DNA of 10,648 bases from Acidobacteriota bacterium (lineage in GTDB: Bacteria > Acidobacteriota > Terriglobia > Terriglobales > Acidobacteriaceae), in NCBI GenBank assembly GCA_023441255.1, contig JAEZPW010000140.1, positions 1-10,648 of the forward strand. The letters are read 5' to 3'. The notes below the pieces were generated by a model, which did not search any database, was not told the origin of the DNA, and saw only the letters and a program-made list of their open reading frames with translations. Made by a program: the position numbers and the translations under genes. Of this stretch, positions 1 through 7,339 are shown in pieces. The stretch's first letter is position 1; every line of letters begins with the position of its first letter.

Positions 1-65
1 GGCTTAAGCTGTCGGGCTCACACCGTGACCGGTCAGACACGAAGGAGGACTCGGCGCCGGCATGA
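1..65 (+). CDS. C-terminal end of an upstream gene, 5' truncated by the window edge
   Basis: Reading from base 3, the frame is open for 20 codons and ends in TGA at 63-65, which overlaps the ATG of the next gene in an ATGA arrangement. The tail it encodes is hydrophilic and charged (LKLSGSHRDRSDTKEDSAPA). The 4-base stop/start overlap is typical of translationally coupled operon partners. Too little is visible to identify the product. Since DUF3999 genes often follow a DUF2339 multi-pass membrane protein gene, that is my guess from context only. Frame 2 is closed by stops at 5-7 and 26-28. Frame 1 is open but has no suitable ending here. Confidence 0.5.
   Translation, partial: LKLSGSHRDRSDTKEDSAPA
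42..48 (+). promoter_or_regulatory. Ribosome binding site of the DUF3999 gene
   Basis: AAGGAGG is a full Shine-Dalgarno match, but it lies 13 bases before the ATG at 62, which is longer than usual. It sits inside the end of the preceding frame, consistent with coupled translation through the ATGA overlap. No other in-frame start codon lies between it and the signal peptide. Confidence 0.55.
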
Positions 66-1372
66 GAACGCTCACGGCAACTTGTGTTTTGCTGCTTATC
101 CAGGCAGCAGCACCCGTGCAGGCGGGAATACCTTATTTTGCGAAAATGCGCGAGGTAAAGGTGGGATCCCGTGAACGGCAGAATTATGCGGTGGTGGACG
201 GCGAATTGTGGATGAACGCGCGCAGCGACCTGGGCGATGTGCGACTGTATTCAGGGACGAAAGAGGTGCCGTACGCCTTGATTGTGGAGCGCGGAGCGAC
301 TAGTGCGAATAACGAAAAGAAAGTCGCCATCCTCAACCTGGGAAGGACCGAGAAAGGCGTGCAGTTTGTCATCGAACCAGGTCTCGACGCGAACTACGAC
401 GAACCAGGTCTTGATGCGGAGTACGACCGGGTCAGATTGCAATTGAGTGGCGACGCGCGTGATTTCGTCACACGGGCGAGCGTGGAAGGAACCGACGACC
501 TCCACGGAGGCGTGTGGACGGACCTCGGAACGTATCCGCTGTACGACTTCTCAAGGGAGAAACTCGGCGCAAATCTGGTGATCGCTTTGCCAACAGCACG
601 GTTCAGCTTTTTGCGAGTGACGGTCCCGGAACTAAGGCCGGAGCAAGTCCTGGGCGCATGGGTAGCCCTGACATCGCGGCAGAAGGCTAGGTGGTCGGAC
701 CTTGCGACCCTGGAACCGAAGATATGGCAGCAAGCCGGGAAAACCGTCGTGCAGTGGCGAGAACTGACGAAGGCTCCCGTGGAGCGGCTTCGCTTCGTCA
801 TCGACCCGGCGCAGACGAACTTTCGACGGCACGTGACCATTTACGAGATTCACGCCAGCGACTCGGAACGGACGCAAGGAATGTCAGAGTTGCTGATCGC
901 CGATGCGGATATCGGGCGCATACGCCTGGAACGCGAAGGGAAGTTCATAGAGTCTGACTCGACCGAGGTTGACCTGAACAGGAGTGCCGAGGCGTTCAGG
1001 GTTGAGATCGACAACGGCGATGATGCCCCTCTGAAGTTGCAGGCCGTGCAACCGCTGACCCACGAGCGGCGTATCTACTTCGAACCGGGTGCGGCTGGGA
1101 CAGCAGGCGTGCGCCTCTACTACGGCGATGAGGCGCTCGGCGCACCGGTTTACGACTATGCCAAGCTGTTCCGGGCTGATCCCGACGCTGACGCGGCGAC
1201 GCTGGGGCCGGGCATGGCGAATCCGGAGTACAAGGGTCGTCCGGACCGAAGGCCGTGGACCGAGCGCCACATTTGGGTGCTGTGGGTGGCGCTGGTGGCT
1301 TCGGTGCTCGGATTGGGCGCAGTCGCGCTGCGTGGGCTTAGGGCAAACGTTGCTCAGGGGGAAGGCAAGTAA
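62..1372 (+). CDS. DUF3999 family exported, membrane-anchored protein
   Basis: 436 residues. Residues 1-21 form a signal peptide (hydrophobic VLLLIQAAA, likely cleavage after VQA). The long middle part is beta-rich and soluble. One transmembrane helix lies at about 404-423, followed by a short basic tail, so the bulk is predicted to face the periplasm. The C-terminal motif LYYGDEALGAPVYDYAKLF, just before the membrane segment, resembles the family's conserved 'yG...a.aPxYD' signature, and this is my main ground for assigning DUF3999. The biochemical role of this family is unknown. The gene overlaps the preceding reading frame by four bases and probably shares its transcript. One oddity is the nine-residue block EPGLDANYD, repeated immediately as EPGLDAEYD (about residues 105-122). 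The family call is from memory of motifs. Export and anchoring are clear from the sequence. Confidence 0.75.
   Translation: MRTLTATCVLLLIQAAAPVQAGIPYFAKMREVKVGSRERQNYAVVDGELWMNARSDLGDVRLYSGTKEVPYALIVERGATSANNEKKVAILNLGRTEKGVQFVIEPGLDANYDEPGLDAEYDRVRLQLSGDARDFVTRASVEGTDDLHGGVWTDLGTYPLYDFSREKLGANLVIALPTARFSFLRVTVPELRPEQVLGAWVALTSRQKARWSDLATLEPKIWQQAGKTVVQWRELTKAPVERLRFVIDPAQTNFRRHVTIYEIHASDSERTQGMSELLIADADIGRIRLEREGKFIESDSTEVDLNRSAEAFRVEIDNGDDAPLKLQAVQPLTHERRIYFEPGAAGTAGVRLYYGDEALGAPVYDYAKLFRADPDADAATLGPGMANPEYKGRPDRRPWTERHIWVLWVALVASVLGLGAVALRGLRANVAQGEGK
374..427 (+). repeat. 27-bp in-frame tandem duplication inside the DUF3999 gene
   Basis: Two adjacent 27-base units (374-400 and 401-427) encode EPGLDANYD and EPGLDAEYD. 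The DNA copies differ at only a few positions, several of them at third codon positions. The reading frame is preserved. This looks like a fairly recent duplication that has drifted slightly. Confidence 0.9.
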
Positions 1373-1469
1373 GCTTCATCGCCGGAGCAAAGACGGGTGT
1401 TTCGAGCTTAGAGATTTGAGCCATCGGCCGTAAGGCGCAAGCGCGCGTCCGCGGAGGACAAACTTATGT

Positions 1470-3887
1470 TCAGCGGTACGGTTCTTCGACTTCGCTGAGC
1501 CAGTCTGGGCGCTTGAGGACTTCACGGGGCTTGGGGCCGTCAGCGGGTCCGACTATGCCGTCCTTCTCCATCAGGTCGATGAGGTGAGCGGCACGCCCAT
1601 ACCCGATGCGGAGACGGCGCTGCAGAAGGGACGTGCTGGCTTTGCCGAACTCGAGTACAAGCTTCACTGCGTCCTGATAAAGTTCGTCGTCCTCGCCGTC
1701 CTCAAAATCGCCCCCATCGGCGGAATTGCCGTTCGCGGCAGCGCGGCTGCCTTCCTCCTTGGGCCCCTCCAGGAATCCCTGTTCGTACTGGGCAAGCGCC
1801 TGACCTTTCCAGAACTCTACGGCGGCTGCGATCTCTTTCTCGGCAACGAATGGCGCGTGAAGGCGGATGAGGCGCGCTGAGCCTGACGGCAGATAGAGCA
1901 TATCGCCGCGGCCCAGGAGCGCTTCGGCACCGTTGCCGTCGAGGATGGTGCGCGAATCGACTTTGGTCGAGACACGGAACGAGATACGGGCAGGGAAGTT
2001 GGCCTTGATAAGGCCGGTGATTACGTCAACGGACGGACGTTGCGTGGCCAGCACAAGGTGGATGCCCACGGCGCGGGCCATCTGTGCAAGTCGCGTGATG
2101 GACTCTTCCACGTTGTTCTGGTCGATCATCATCAAGTCGGCCAACTCGTCGATGATGATGACGATGTAGGGGATTGGGCGTTCTTCGTCGCCATTTTCGT
2201 CGAAGAGACTGGGCGTGTCGTCGAAGAGGCGGTTGTACTGCTCGATATTGCGCACGCCCTTCTCGGCAAGGAGCTTCAGGCGACGTTCCATCTCGCGAAC
2301 TGCATTGCGAAGGGCGTTGGCGGCCAGCTTGGGCTCGGTGATGATCGGGACGTAAAGATGGGGAACGCCATCGTAGACACCGAGTTCCACGCGCTTGGGG
2401 TCTACGAGAATGAGGCGGACCTGGTCGGGCGTGGCTTTATAGAGCAGCGACATGATGAACGCGTTGATGGCGACGCTCTTGCCCGAACCAGTGGAACCGG
2501 CGATCAGGAGGTGAGGCATGGTGGCGAGGTCGGCGACCGTAATGCGGCCATTTATGTCCTTGCCCATGGCCATCGTGAGTCGCGACTTTGAGCCAGTGAA
2601 CTCACCGGCTTCTATCACCTCGCGCAGGCGGATGACCTCGCGTTCGTGGTTCGGAACTTGAATGCCGACCGTCGGCTTGCCCGGCATGCGCTCGATGAGA
2701 ATGCTTTCGGCACGAAGACCGAGGCAGAGATCCTGCTGAAGGCCGACGATGCGGCTGTACTTGATGCCGGCGTCCGGCTTGAACTCGAAGGTGGTGACGA
2801 CCGGACCGGGGTTGATCTGGGTGACCTGTCCGGTGACGCCGAACTCGGCGCATTTGGAGACGAGCAGGTCTGCCGTTTCGCGAAGTTCCTGTTCGTTGAT
2901 GGCGCCGTGGTCGTCGGGTCGGGCAAGCAACGCGCTGGAGGGATATCTCCAGCTGCCGGCCATCTTCGGCATGGTGGTCTTAGCTTTTTGCTTCTCGTCC
3001 GCGCGGTGTCCGATGGAGATGTCGGTTTCCGGACCGTCTGTGGGCTCGAACGGAGGCTGTTCCATCAGACTCTGGGGAGCGGGCGGGGAAGGCAGTTGAC
3101 CCTCGTCTTCTGCTTCGCGCTCTATGCCGGTTTTGACCGGGGCCTGCGGAGCGGTGACGGCAGGTTGCGGTACAGCTGTTTGCTGGCGCTTGGGAATCAG
3201 CTGCGCATCGACGAGCGGCTGCTGGCGGGTAGCGCGTTTTTTCTCCAGCTCCTTTTGTGCGGCAGCCTTTGCGCGGGCGTCGCGCCAGTCGGTGAACTTG
3301 TTCCAGAGCGCAAAGAGGAAGCTGAAGCGTGTCATGAACCAGAGCCGCAGTGCGCCGAAGGAAAACGCGGTCGAGAGGTAGAGCGCAATGGAGATAAGCG
3401 CCGCGCAAACAATGTATGCGCCGATGACATTCAAGTAATGGATGAGGAAGTTACCGGTAAGACGGCCGACCAGTCCCTCGATTGGTACGGCGTGCAACCA
3501 CCGCAGGGACCACGGAAGCAGCGAAAGCAAGGCGGGTACGAAGATCAGCAAACAAACAGCACCGATCGCCTTGGCTCCGGGATAGTCCACTTTGCGGGAA
3601 AAGAACCAGCGGATCGAGAGCAGACCTAGCAGAGCCGTCAGCAGAAAGGCGGAGACGCCAAAGGACTGGAAGAGAAGATCGGCGGCGGTGGCACCGACGA
3701 CTCCGATCCAGTTATGTGGCGATCGGACGTCGGCGCCCGGCGCGGCGGTGTTCAACGACGGGTCGAGCGGCGAATAGGAAACAAGCGAGAGGAGAAGGAG
3801 GATCGCGGTGACGAAGATGAGAAAGCCGATCAGCTCATTGAGCCGGCGGTTCTTCGTCGGAGTGAAAGCGGCGGAAAAATACTTCAT
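1470..3887 (-). CDS. ftsK: DNA translocase FtsK
   Basis: 805 residues from the chosen start. FtsK is anchored at the division septum and pumps chromosomal DNA as an ATP-driven hexamer, aiding chromosome dimer resolution and segregation. Visible parts are: N-terminal membrane domain with about four hydrophobic stretches (about 19-39, 59-92, 107-125, 147-171); a Pro/Gln/Glu-rich linker (about 205-310); the alpha/beta motor with Walker A GSTGSGKS (464-471), DPKRVEL (496-502), Walker B YIVIIIDELAD (574-584) and ATQRPSVDVITG; an acidic Gly/Asp spacer (about 718-736); and a C-terminal winged-helix gamma domain (about 737-795) that would read KOPS sites. I chose ATG at 3887, giving MKYFSAAFTP, because the hydrophobic domain follows directly and GAGGTGG lies 14 bases upstream. 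An in-frame GTG at 3932 would add 15 atypical residues and has no clear ribosome site. The linker is short compared with E. coli FtsK and like SpoIIIE-sized homologues. Confidence 0.97.
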   Translation of the reverse strand: MKYFSAAFTPTKNRRLNELIGFLIFVTAILLLLSLVSYSPLDPSLNTAAPGADVRSPHNWIGVVGATAADLLFQSFGVSAFLLTALLGLLSIRWFFSRKVDYPGAKAIGAVCLLIFVPALLSLLPWSLRWLHAVPIEGLVGRLTGNFLIHYLNVIGAYIVCAALISIALYLSTAFSFGALRLWFMTRFSFLFALWNKFTDWRDARAKAAAQKELEKKRATRQQPLVDAQLIPKRQQTAVPQPAVTAPQAPVKTGIEREAEDEGQLPSPPAPQSLMEQPPFEPTDGPETDISIGHRADEKQKAKTTMPKMAGSWRYPSSALLARPDDHGAINEQELRETADLLVSKCAEFGVTGQVTQINPGPVVTTFEFKPDAGIKYSRIVGLQQDLCLGLRAESILIERMPGKPTVGIQVPNHEREVIRLREVIEAGEFTGSKSRLTMAMGKDINGRITVADLATMPHLLIAGSTGSGKSVAINAFIMSLLYKATPDQVRLILVDPKRVELGVYDGVPHLYVPIITEPKLAANALRNAVREMERRLKLLAEKGVRNIEQYNRLFDDTPSLFDENGDEERPIPYIVIIIDELADLMMIDQNNVEESITRLAQMARAVGIHLVLATQRPSVDVITGLIKANFPARISFRVSTKVDSRTILDGNGAEALLGRGDMLYLPSGSARLIRLHAPFVAEKEIAAAVEFWKGQALAQYEQGFLEGPKEEGSRAAANGNSADGGDFEDGEDDELYQDAVKLVLEFGKASTSLLQRRLRIGYGRAAHLIDLMEKDGIVGPADGPKPREVLKRPDWLSEVEEPYR

Positions 3888-3989
3888 TGGCGTATCGCAA
3901 ACCACCTCGGCGGCTGTCGCGACCGGACACACGCGTCCGGGGAGACATAGTCCCGGGTGATTTGCGCGCAGTACGCCAGAGCAACCTCG

Positions 3990-4017
3990 ATTATGCCAAA
4001 AAATCGGGACGAAACAA
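3990..4017 (-). promoter_or_regulatory. Candidate sigma-70-type promoter of ftsK
   Basis: On the minus strand, TTGTTT (4012-4017) and CATAAT (3990-3995) are separated by 16 bases, including a T-run. The CATAAT box matches the -10 consensus at five of six bases, and this is the most AT-rich spot in the gap. Transcription would begin near 3983, leaving a leader of roughly 95 bases before the ATG at 3887. Assigned by eye only. Confidence 0.4.
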
Positions 4018-4143
4018 TGGGAATGTGGGTATTACGGAAGGTTCAGGACGGAATGACCGAAAGTAAAGGTTGAAAGGCGCGGGACGGCCGTCGCTGTGGG
4101 TGTCTGGGCCAGCTCTTGTGCAAACGAACCCGCGGCGAGACGC

Positions 4144-4164
4144 CGGCGCTACGGATGAGCGCCG
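4144..4164 (-). terminator. Small hairpin downstream of uppP, possible weak terminator
   Basis: CGGCGCT and AGCGCCG form a perfect 7-bp stem with a 7-base loop. It begins 18 bases after the uppP stop codon on the minus strand. No T-run follows on that strand, so it is not a classical intrinsic terminator. It could stabilise the mRNA 3' end or be chance in GC-rich DNA. Confidence 0.3.
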
Positions 4165-4182
4165 ACCCCGCAAGCGGCGGAC

Positions 4183-5127
4183 TCAGAGTCTAGCCAGCCA
4201 GATCAGCACAACCGCGCCGAGGGCGATGCGGTATATGGCGAACGGCACGAACCCGCGCCTCCGAACGTATTGCATGAACCAGGCAACGACACCATAGGCC
4301 ACGATGAACGAAACAACGAAGCCGATGGCAAGGACGATCCACTGCTCAATGTTAGCTGGAGCGGCGCCGACGCTGCCGCCTTTGTGCAGCACAGACTTGA
4401 GCAGTTCGTAGCCGGTCGCGGCCATCATGGTCGGAATGGAGAGCAGGAAGGAAAACTCAAGCGCGGCAGCACGCGTCATTCCAGCGGTTTGACCTGCCGC
4501 AATGGTCGCCATCGAGCGGGAGGTGCCGGGGAACACGGCGGAGGCTATCTGCCAGGCCCCGATCCAAACCGCCTGTGCAAGCGACATATCTTCGACGTGA
4601 GCGGTCGAATTCCTAAATCGCCGAACCGGTGCGACGCTGGTTCCGCCGTCTGCCGCTGCTCCCTTGACCGCGATTTCGGTCTCGCTTGAGCCGCCGTAGA
4701 TCGCGTCGACCACCCACATTACTACGCCGCCGATGAGCAGGGCCAAGCCCATAACGAGCAGGCTTTCCAGATTCTTGCCGATGAGTTTGGACAGCAGCAG
4801 TGAAGGGATGGCAGTCACGACGAACGCAATCAAGGTAAGCGAAAGAGGGTGAGTCAGAACCGACTTGGTCCCGTTCCGGCCCTGCGGGAATGTTGTCAGG
4901 AATTCGACAATACGCTTCCAGAAGTAGGCTAAGAGGGAGAGGATCGCGCCCAGTTGGATGACGATCGTGTACATCTTCCAGTACGGGTCGGCGAGGCTGA
5001 TATTGGCATGCGTGTAGCGGCCGAGCAACTCTTCAGCAATGCGCAGATGGGCCGTGGAGCTAACGGGAAGAAACTCGGTCAGTCCCTCAATGATGCCGAG
5101 CAGGACAGAAAGTACGTAAACGTTCAA
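4183..5127 (-). CDS. uppP: Undecaprenyl-diphosphatase UppP (BacA)
   Basis: 314 residues, a multi-pass inner-membrane enzyme that removes one phosphate from undecaprenyl diphosphate, recycling the lipid carrier for peptidoglycan and other surface polymers; overproduction gives bacitracin resistance in known cases. Both family signatures are present. The first, EGLTEFLPVSSTAH (14-27), carries the two glutamates and histidine that match E. coli E17, E21 and H30. The second, PGTSRSMATI (200-209), has R204 matching the catalytic arginine R174. At least seven hydrophobic stretches are visible. The start is TTG at 5127, because a stop lies a few codons upstream, no ATG or GTG is available before the first motif, and GGAGGA precedes it. 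The protein is about 40 residues longer than E. coli UppP. The excess is mostly a polar Gly/Ala/Ser loop at about 145-182, between membrane segments. Confidence 0.96.
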   Translation of the reverse strand: MNVYVLSVLLGIIEGLTEFLPVSSTAHLRIAEELLGRYTHANISLADPYWKMYTIVIQLGAILSLLAYFWKRIVEFLTTFPQGRNGTKSVLTHPLSLTLIAFVVTAIPSLLLSKLIGKNLESLLVMGLALLIGGVVMWVVDAIYGGSSETEIAVKGAAADGGTSVAPVRRFRNSTAHVEDMSLAQAVWIGAWQIASAVFPGTSRSMATIAAGQTAGMTRAAALEFSFLLSIPTMMAATGYELLKSVLHKGGSVGAAPANIEQWIVLAIGFVVSFIVAYGVVAWFMQYVRRRGFVPFAIYRIALGAVVLIWLARL

Positions 5128-5130
5128 AAC

Positions 5131-5136
5131 TCCTCC
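5131..5136 (-). promoter_or_regulatory. Ribosome binding site deciding the TTG start of uppP
   Basis: GGAGGA on the minus strand is followed by GTT and then the TTG start. The spacing is short (3-4 bases), but no other start codon gives a complete first UppP motif, so this site supports TTG initiation. Confidence 0.6.
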
Positions 5137-5227
5137 GGTGATGAGGCTTTGCAGTCAGCAGTCCTGCCGCCGCGGGTAAATGCACAGATCCGTTTGCTGC
5201 GCTCAGAGGCCGTGCGTAGTAGATGCT

Positions 5228-6229
5228 TTACGGACGGCTGTCGGGGCCTCCAGGGCCTGAGTCGCTGGACGTGACGATTCCGTAAGTTGGCACGCCCTGG
5301 TCGATCATGAACAGGAGACGCTGGGCACGGGTGGTCCAGTCGACTGCGTTCGGGTATTTGTTGGTCACGTTCTGGGCGATGCTGATGGCCTGTGATTTGG
5401 CCCCTTGGGATTTCTTATCGTTTTTCTCGGTCTTGTAGATCTCGATGAGGGCGGATTGACGGTAGGCAGCCTGATAAAGGGCTTCCGGCGCCGCCGGCGA
5501 TTGGGGGTGTTCGGCGGCGTACTTCTCGTAAATGTCCGACTCTTTTTCCGGGCACTTGGATTCGCCTTTCCAGTCGCCACAAAGCTTATTGTCGATGAGG
5601 GCGAAGGCTGCAAGGTCGGCCCACTTGGTGCCGGGATACCGCTTGATGACCTTCTTCATGAGCTCTTCTTCCATGCCCTGACGCATGTAGGGGTCACGTT
5701 CGCGGGCAGAAGGGCGCGACATGACATCGGCCTTCTGGAGTTGCCAGCGGATGTCCGCGCCGCGGTAGAGAGCCTCGCCGGCAAGTGGGGACTTGGGGAA
5801 CATCTCTTCCGTGAAGAGGTACAGGCGCAGGGCCTCCTGGGCGGCGTCGCGACGTCCGTGGCGGCGGCTGGCTTCAGCCTCGGAGTCGGCGGCTTCGCCG
5901 AACAGGACGGCATCGCCCCGGGGTGTGTTGGCGCGCACCACGCCTTTATCCAGCATCCAGCCAGACACGGTGCGACCTTCGGGACCTTCGTCGTTCTCGG
6001 CCATCAGGAGCGGCAGTCCGGTGACTTCAGCCTGGGCATGAATCCAGTTGCCGCTTCTCTCAAGCACGACGATTTCGTGGCCACGTTCCATGGTGGCGAG
6101 TTTGGCGGAAGCGGAGTCGGGCGAAATGTAGATGTTCGTCGGTTGAATGGTGACGCCCCGTTCCACCTCGGCGAGTGCGGAACCGGCAACCAGAAGACTT
6201 AAGAGGACGGCGCAGAAGATTTCTCTCAT
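5228..6229 (-). CDS. Secreted SH3-like / helical-repeat protein of unknown function
   Basis: 333 residues. Residues 1-20 are a signal peptide (CAVLLSLLVAGSALA, cleavage likely after ALA). There is no lipobox cysteine at the cleavage site, so it is predicted to be a soluble periplasmic protein and not a lipoprotein. Residues about 24-100 look like a bacterial SH3 domain: 'TNIYISPDSASAKLATMERGHEIVVLERSGNWIHAQ...GWM' has the usual pattern of a protein that binds cell wall or peptide partners. From about 115 to 315 it is helical with TPR-like features (repeated 'YP.../HPQSPAAPEALYQAAY' turns), like the tetratricopeptide-type tails of envelope assembly factors. Two cysteines near 217 and 226 (LCGDWKGESKCP) could form a disulfide. 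ATG at 6229 is preceded by TGGAGG. The gene stops 100 bases before uppP and may be cotranscribed with it. I do not recognise a named family, and the function is unknown. Confidence 0.8.
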   Translation of the reverse strand: MREIFCAVLLSLLVAGSALAEVERGVTIQPTNIYISPDSASAKLATMERGHEIVVLERSGNWIHAQAEVTGLPLLMAENDEGPEGRTVSGWMLDKGVVRANTPRGDAVLFGEAADSEAEASRRHGRRDAAQEALRLYLFTEEMFPKSPLAGEALYRGADIRWQLQKADVMSRPSARERDPYMRQGMEEELMKKVIKRYPGTKWADLAAFALIDNKLCGDWKGESKCPEKESDIYEKYAAEHPQSPAAPEALYQAAYRQSALIEIYKTEKNDKKSQGAKSQAISIAQNVTNKYPNAVDWTTRAQRLLFMIDQGVPTYGIVTSSDSGPGGPDSRP

Positions 6230-6327
6230 TGTGACTGTTGCGGCCTCCAGGTGAGCTGAGACCCTGAAGTAAGGATAACGCGAACGACCGATTTTTGTTG
6301 CGATGGCGACTGGGTGAAGTTTGCGTC

Positions 6328-7287
6328 CTAAGTTGCGATGACCTGAGCCAGCAGCACCGGGTCAACATTGCCGCCACTGATTACGCAGACATGGCGCGTG
6401 GCGGGCGGCAACTCGGTGGCATGGAACAGGAACGCAGCCAAGGTGACGGCTCCGCTGGGTTCTGCAACCAGTTTTGCGTTGAGTACTATCTGGCGCATAG
6501 CTTCGCGGATCTCGGCCTCGGTAACAGTGACGATGTTGTCCACGTAGGTGCGAATGTGTTCAAAGTTGATGGGACCTACGGACTGTGTACGTAGGCCGTC
6601 GGCGAGCGTGCGCGAAACCTGCTCGGCAGAGTATTCGACGATGTGTCCGGAACGGATGCTGGCCTGAGCGTCGGCAGCAAGCTCGGGTTCGACGCCTATG
6701 ACCTTGACCTTGGGGTTGAGCAGTTTAAGCGCGGTTGCCGTGCCGCTGATGAGCCCGCCGCCGCCTATTGGGACGAGCACCACTTCAACATCAGGCAGGT
6801 CTTCCGAAATCTCCACACCGACCGTTGCAGCTCCGGCGATGATCTTTTCGTCGTTATAGGGCGGAACGACAACGTAGCCATGTTCGGCTGCGAGTTCTTC
6901 AGCCTTGGCGCGACGTTCATGGCTGCCGGGGCCGACGAACACAATCTCGGCGCCGTGGGCGGCGGTGCTGTCGACCTTGATGCGAGGTGCGTTGCTGGGC
7001 ATGACGATGACCGACTTCACACCCATGGCGCGCGCAGCGTAGGCGACCCCCTGGGCGTGGTTGCCGCTCGAATAGGTGATGACGCCGCGCGAGCGTTCGT
7101 CGTCGGCGAGAGAAGCGATTTTGTTGTACGCGCCACGCAGCTTGAAAGAGCCGATCGGCTGAAGGCTTTCTGGTTTAAACCAGAGCTGACGCTTGTCGGT
7201 ACCGTGATGATAGCGGATGAGTGGTGTGCGAGTGGCGATGCCGCTGAGACGGGACTGCGCCGACTTTATGTCGTCAAGCGTTACCAA
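6328..7287 (-). CDS. PLP-dependent threonine/serine ammonia-lyase (dehydratase)
   Basis: 319 residues, cytoplasmic, fold type II PLP enzyme. Expected reaction: L-threonine to 2-oxobutanoate and ammonia, possibly also L-serine to pyruvate. Visible motifs: GSFKLRGA (46-53) with the PLP lysine K49; SSGNHAQGVA (73-82) contacting the substrate; the phosphate-binding loop GGGGL (175-179); and ISGGNVD (303-309) near the C-terminus. The length matches the short TdcB-like/serine-racemase-like class, with no C-terminal ACT regulatory domain, so isoleucine feedback as in IlvA is not expected. The start is TTG at 7287, because AGGAGG lies 6 bases before it and the protein then begins directly with the conserved 'TLDDI'. 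A longer in-frame start at 7368 would overlap the upstream hydrolase gene. The gene begins 52 bases after the hydrolase stop. Serine racemase activity cannot be excluded from sequence alone. Confidence 0.92.
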   Translation of the reverse strand: MVTLDDIKSAQSRLSGIATRTPLIRYHHGTDKRQLWFKPESLQPIGSFKLRGAYNKIASLADDERSRGVITYSSGNHAQGVAYAARAMGVKSVIVMPSNAPRIKVDSTAAHGAEIVFVGPGSHERRAKAEELAAEHGYVVVPPYNDEKIIAGAATVGVEISEDLPDVEVVLVPIGGGGLISGTATALKLLNPKVKVIGVEPELAADAQASIRSGHIVEYSAEQVSRTLADGLRTQSVGPINFEHIRTYVDNIVTVTEAEIREAMRQIVLNAKLVAEPSGAVTLAAFLFHATELPPATRHVCVISGGNVDPVLLAQVIAT

Positions 7288-7293
7288 GAAAGG

Positions 7294-7299
7294 CCTCCT
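7294..7299 (-). promoter_or_regulatory. Strong ribosome binding site deciding the TTG start of the dehydratase
   Basis: A perfect AGGAGG on the minus strand stands 6 bases before TTG at 7287. This fixes the start over the upstream in-frame TTG at 7368. Confidence 0.75.
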
Positions 7300-7339
7300 C
7301 GAGTTCACGCAGGTATATTGAAAGCTTACCGCAGGGGCG

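Larger units (their letters stand above)
3888..4182. other. Intergenic gap between uppP and ftsK (295 bases)
   Basis: This is the largest non-coding gap in the window. It holds the candidate ftsK promoter (3990-4017) and a short hairpin just after the uppP stop (4144-4164). The short frames crossing it have arginine/proline-rich compositions typical of non-coding GC-rich DNA, so I call no gene. I see no tRNA or riboswitch-like fold. Confidence 0.6.

Noticed and set aside
1373..1469. Possible terminator between the DUF3999 gene and ftsK
   Set aside because: Only 4-bp stems such as GTCC/GGAC can be found, with no T-run on either strand. This is not enough to call.
1470..1500. Stretch TTCTTCGACTTCGCTGAG resembling a dispersed intergenic repeat
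   Set aside because: It is the coding sequence for the conserved FtsK tail LSEVEEPYR, so the likeness is chance.
2646..3629. Long + strand open frame (327 codons) opposite ftsK
   Set aside because: It lies entirely antisense to well-supported FtsK coding sequence. Its translation is low in recognisable motifs and typical of the complementary strand of GC-rich genes.
3888..3932. GTG start at 3932 extending FtsK by 15 residues
   Set aside because: No ribosome site stands before the GTG, the added residues do not look like FtsK N-termini, and ATG 3887 leads straight into the basic-hydrophobic start of the membrane domain.
4144..4164. A strong rho-independent terminator after uppP
   Set aside because: The hairpin is real but short and lacks the following T-run, so it is listed only as a weak candidate.
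5405..6202. 265-codon + strand frame opposite the SH3-like gene
   Set aside because: It is antisense to a gene with a signal peptide and domain pattern. The frame is open because of codon bias, and its glycine/valine-rich product has no domain I recognise.
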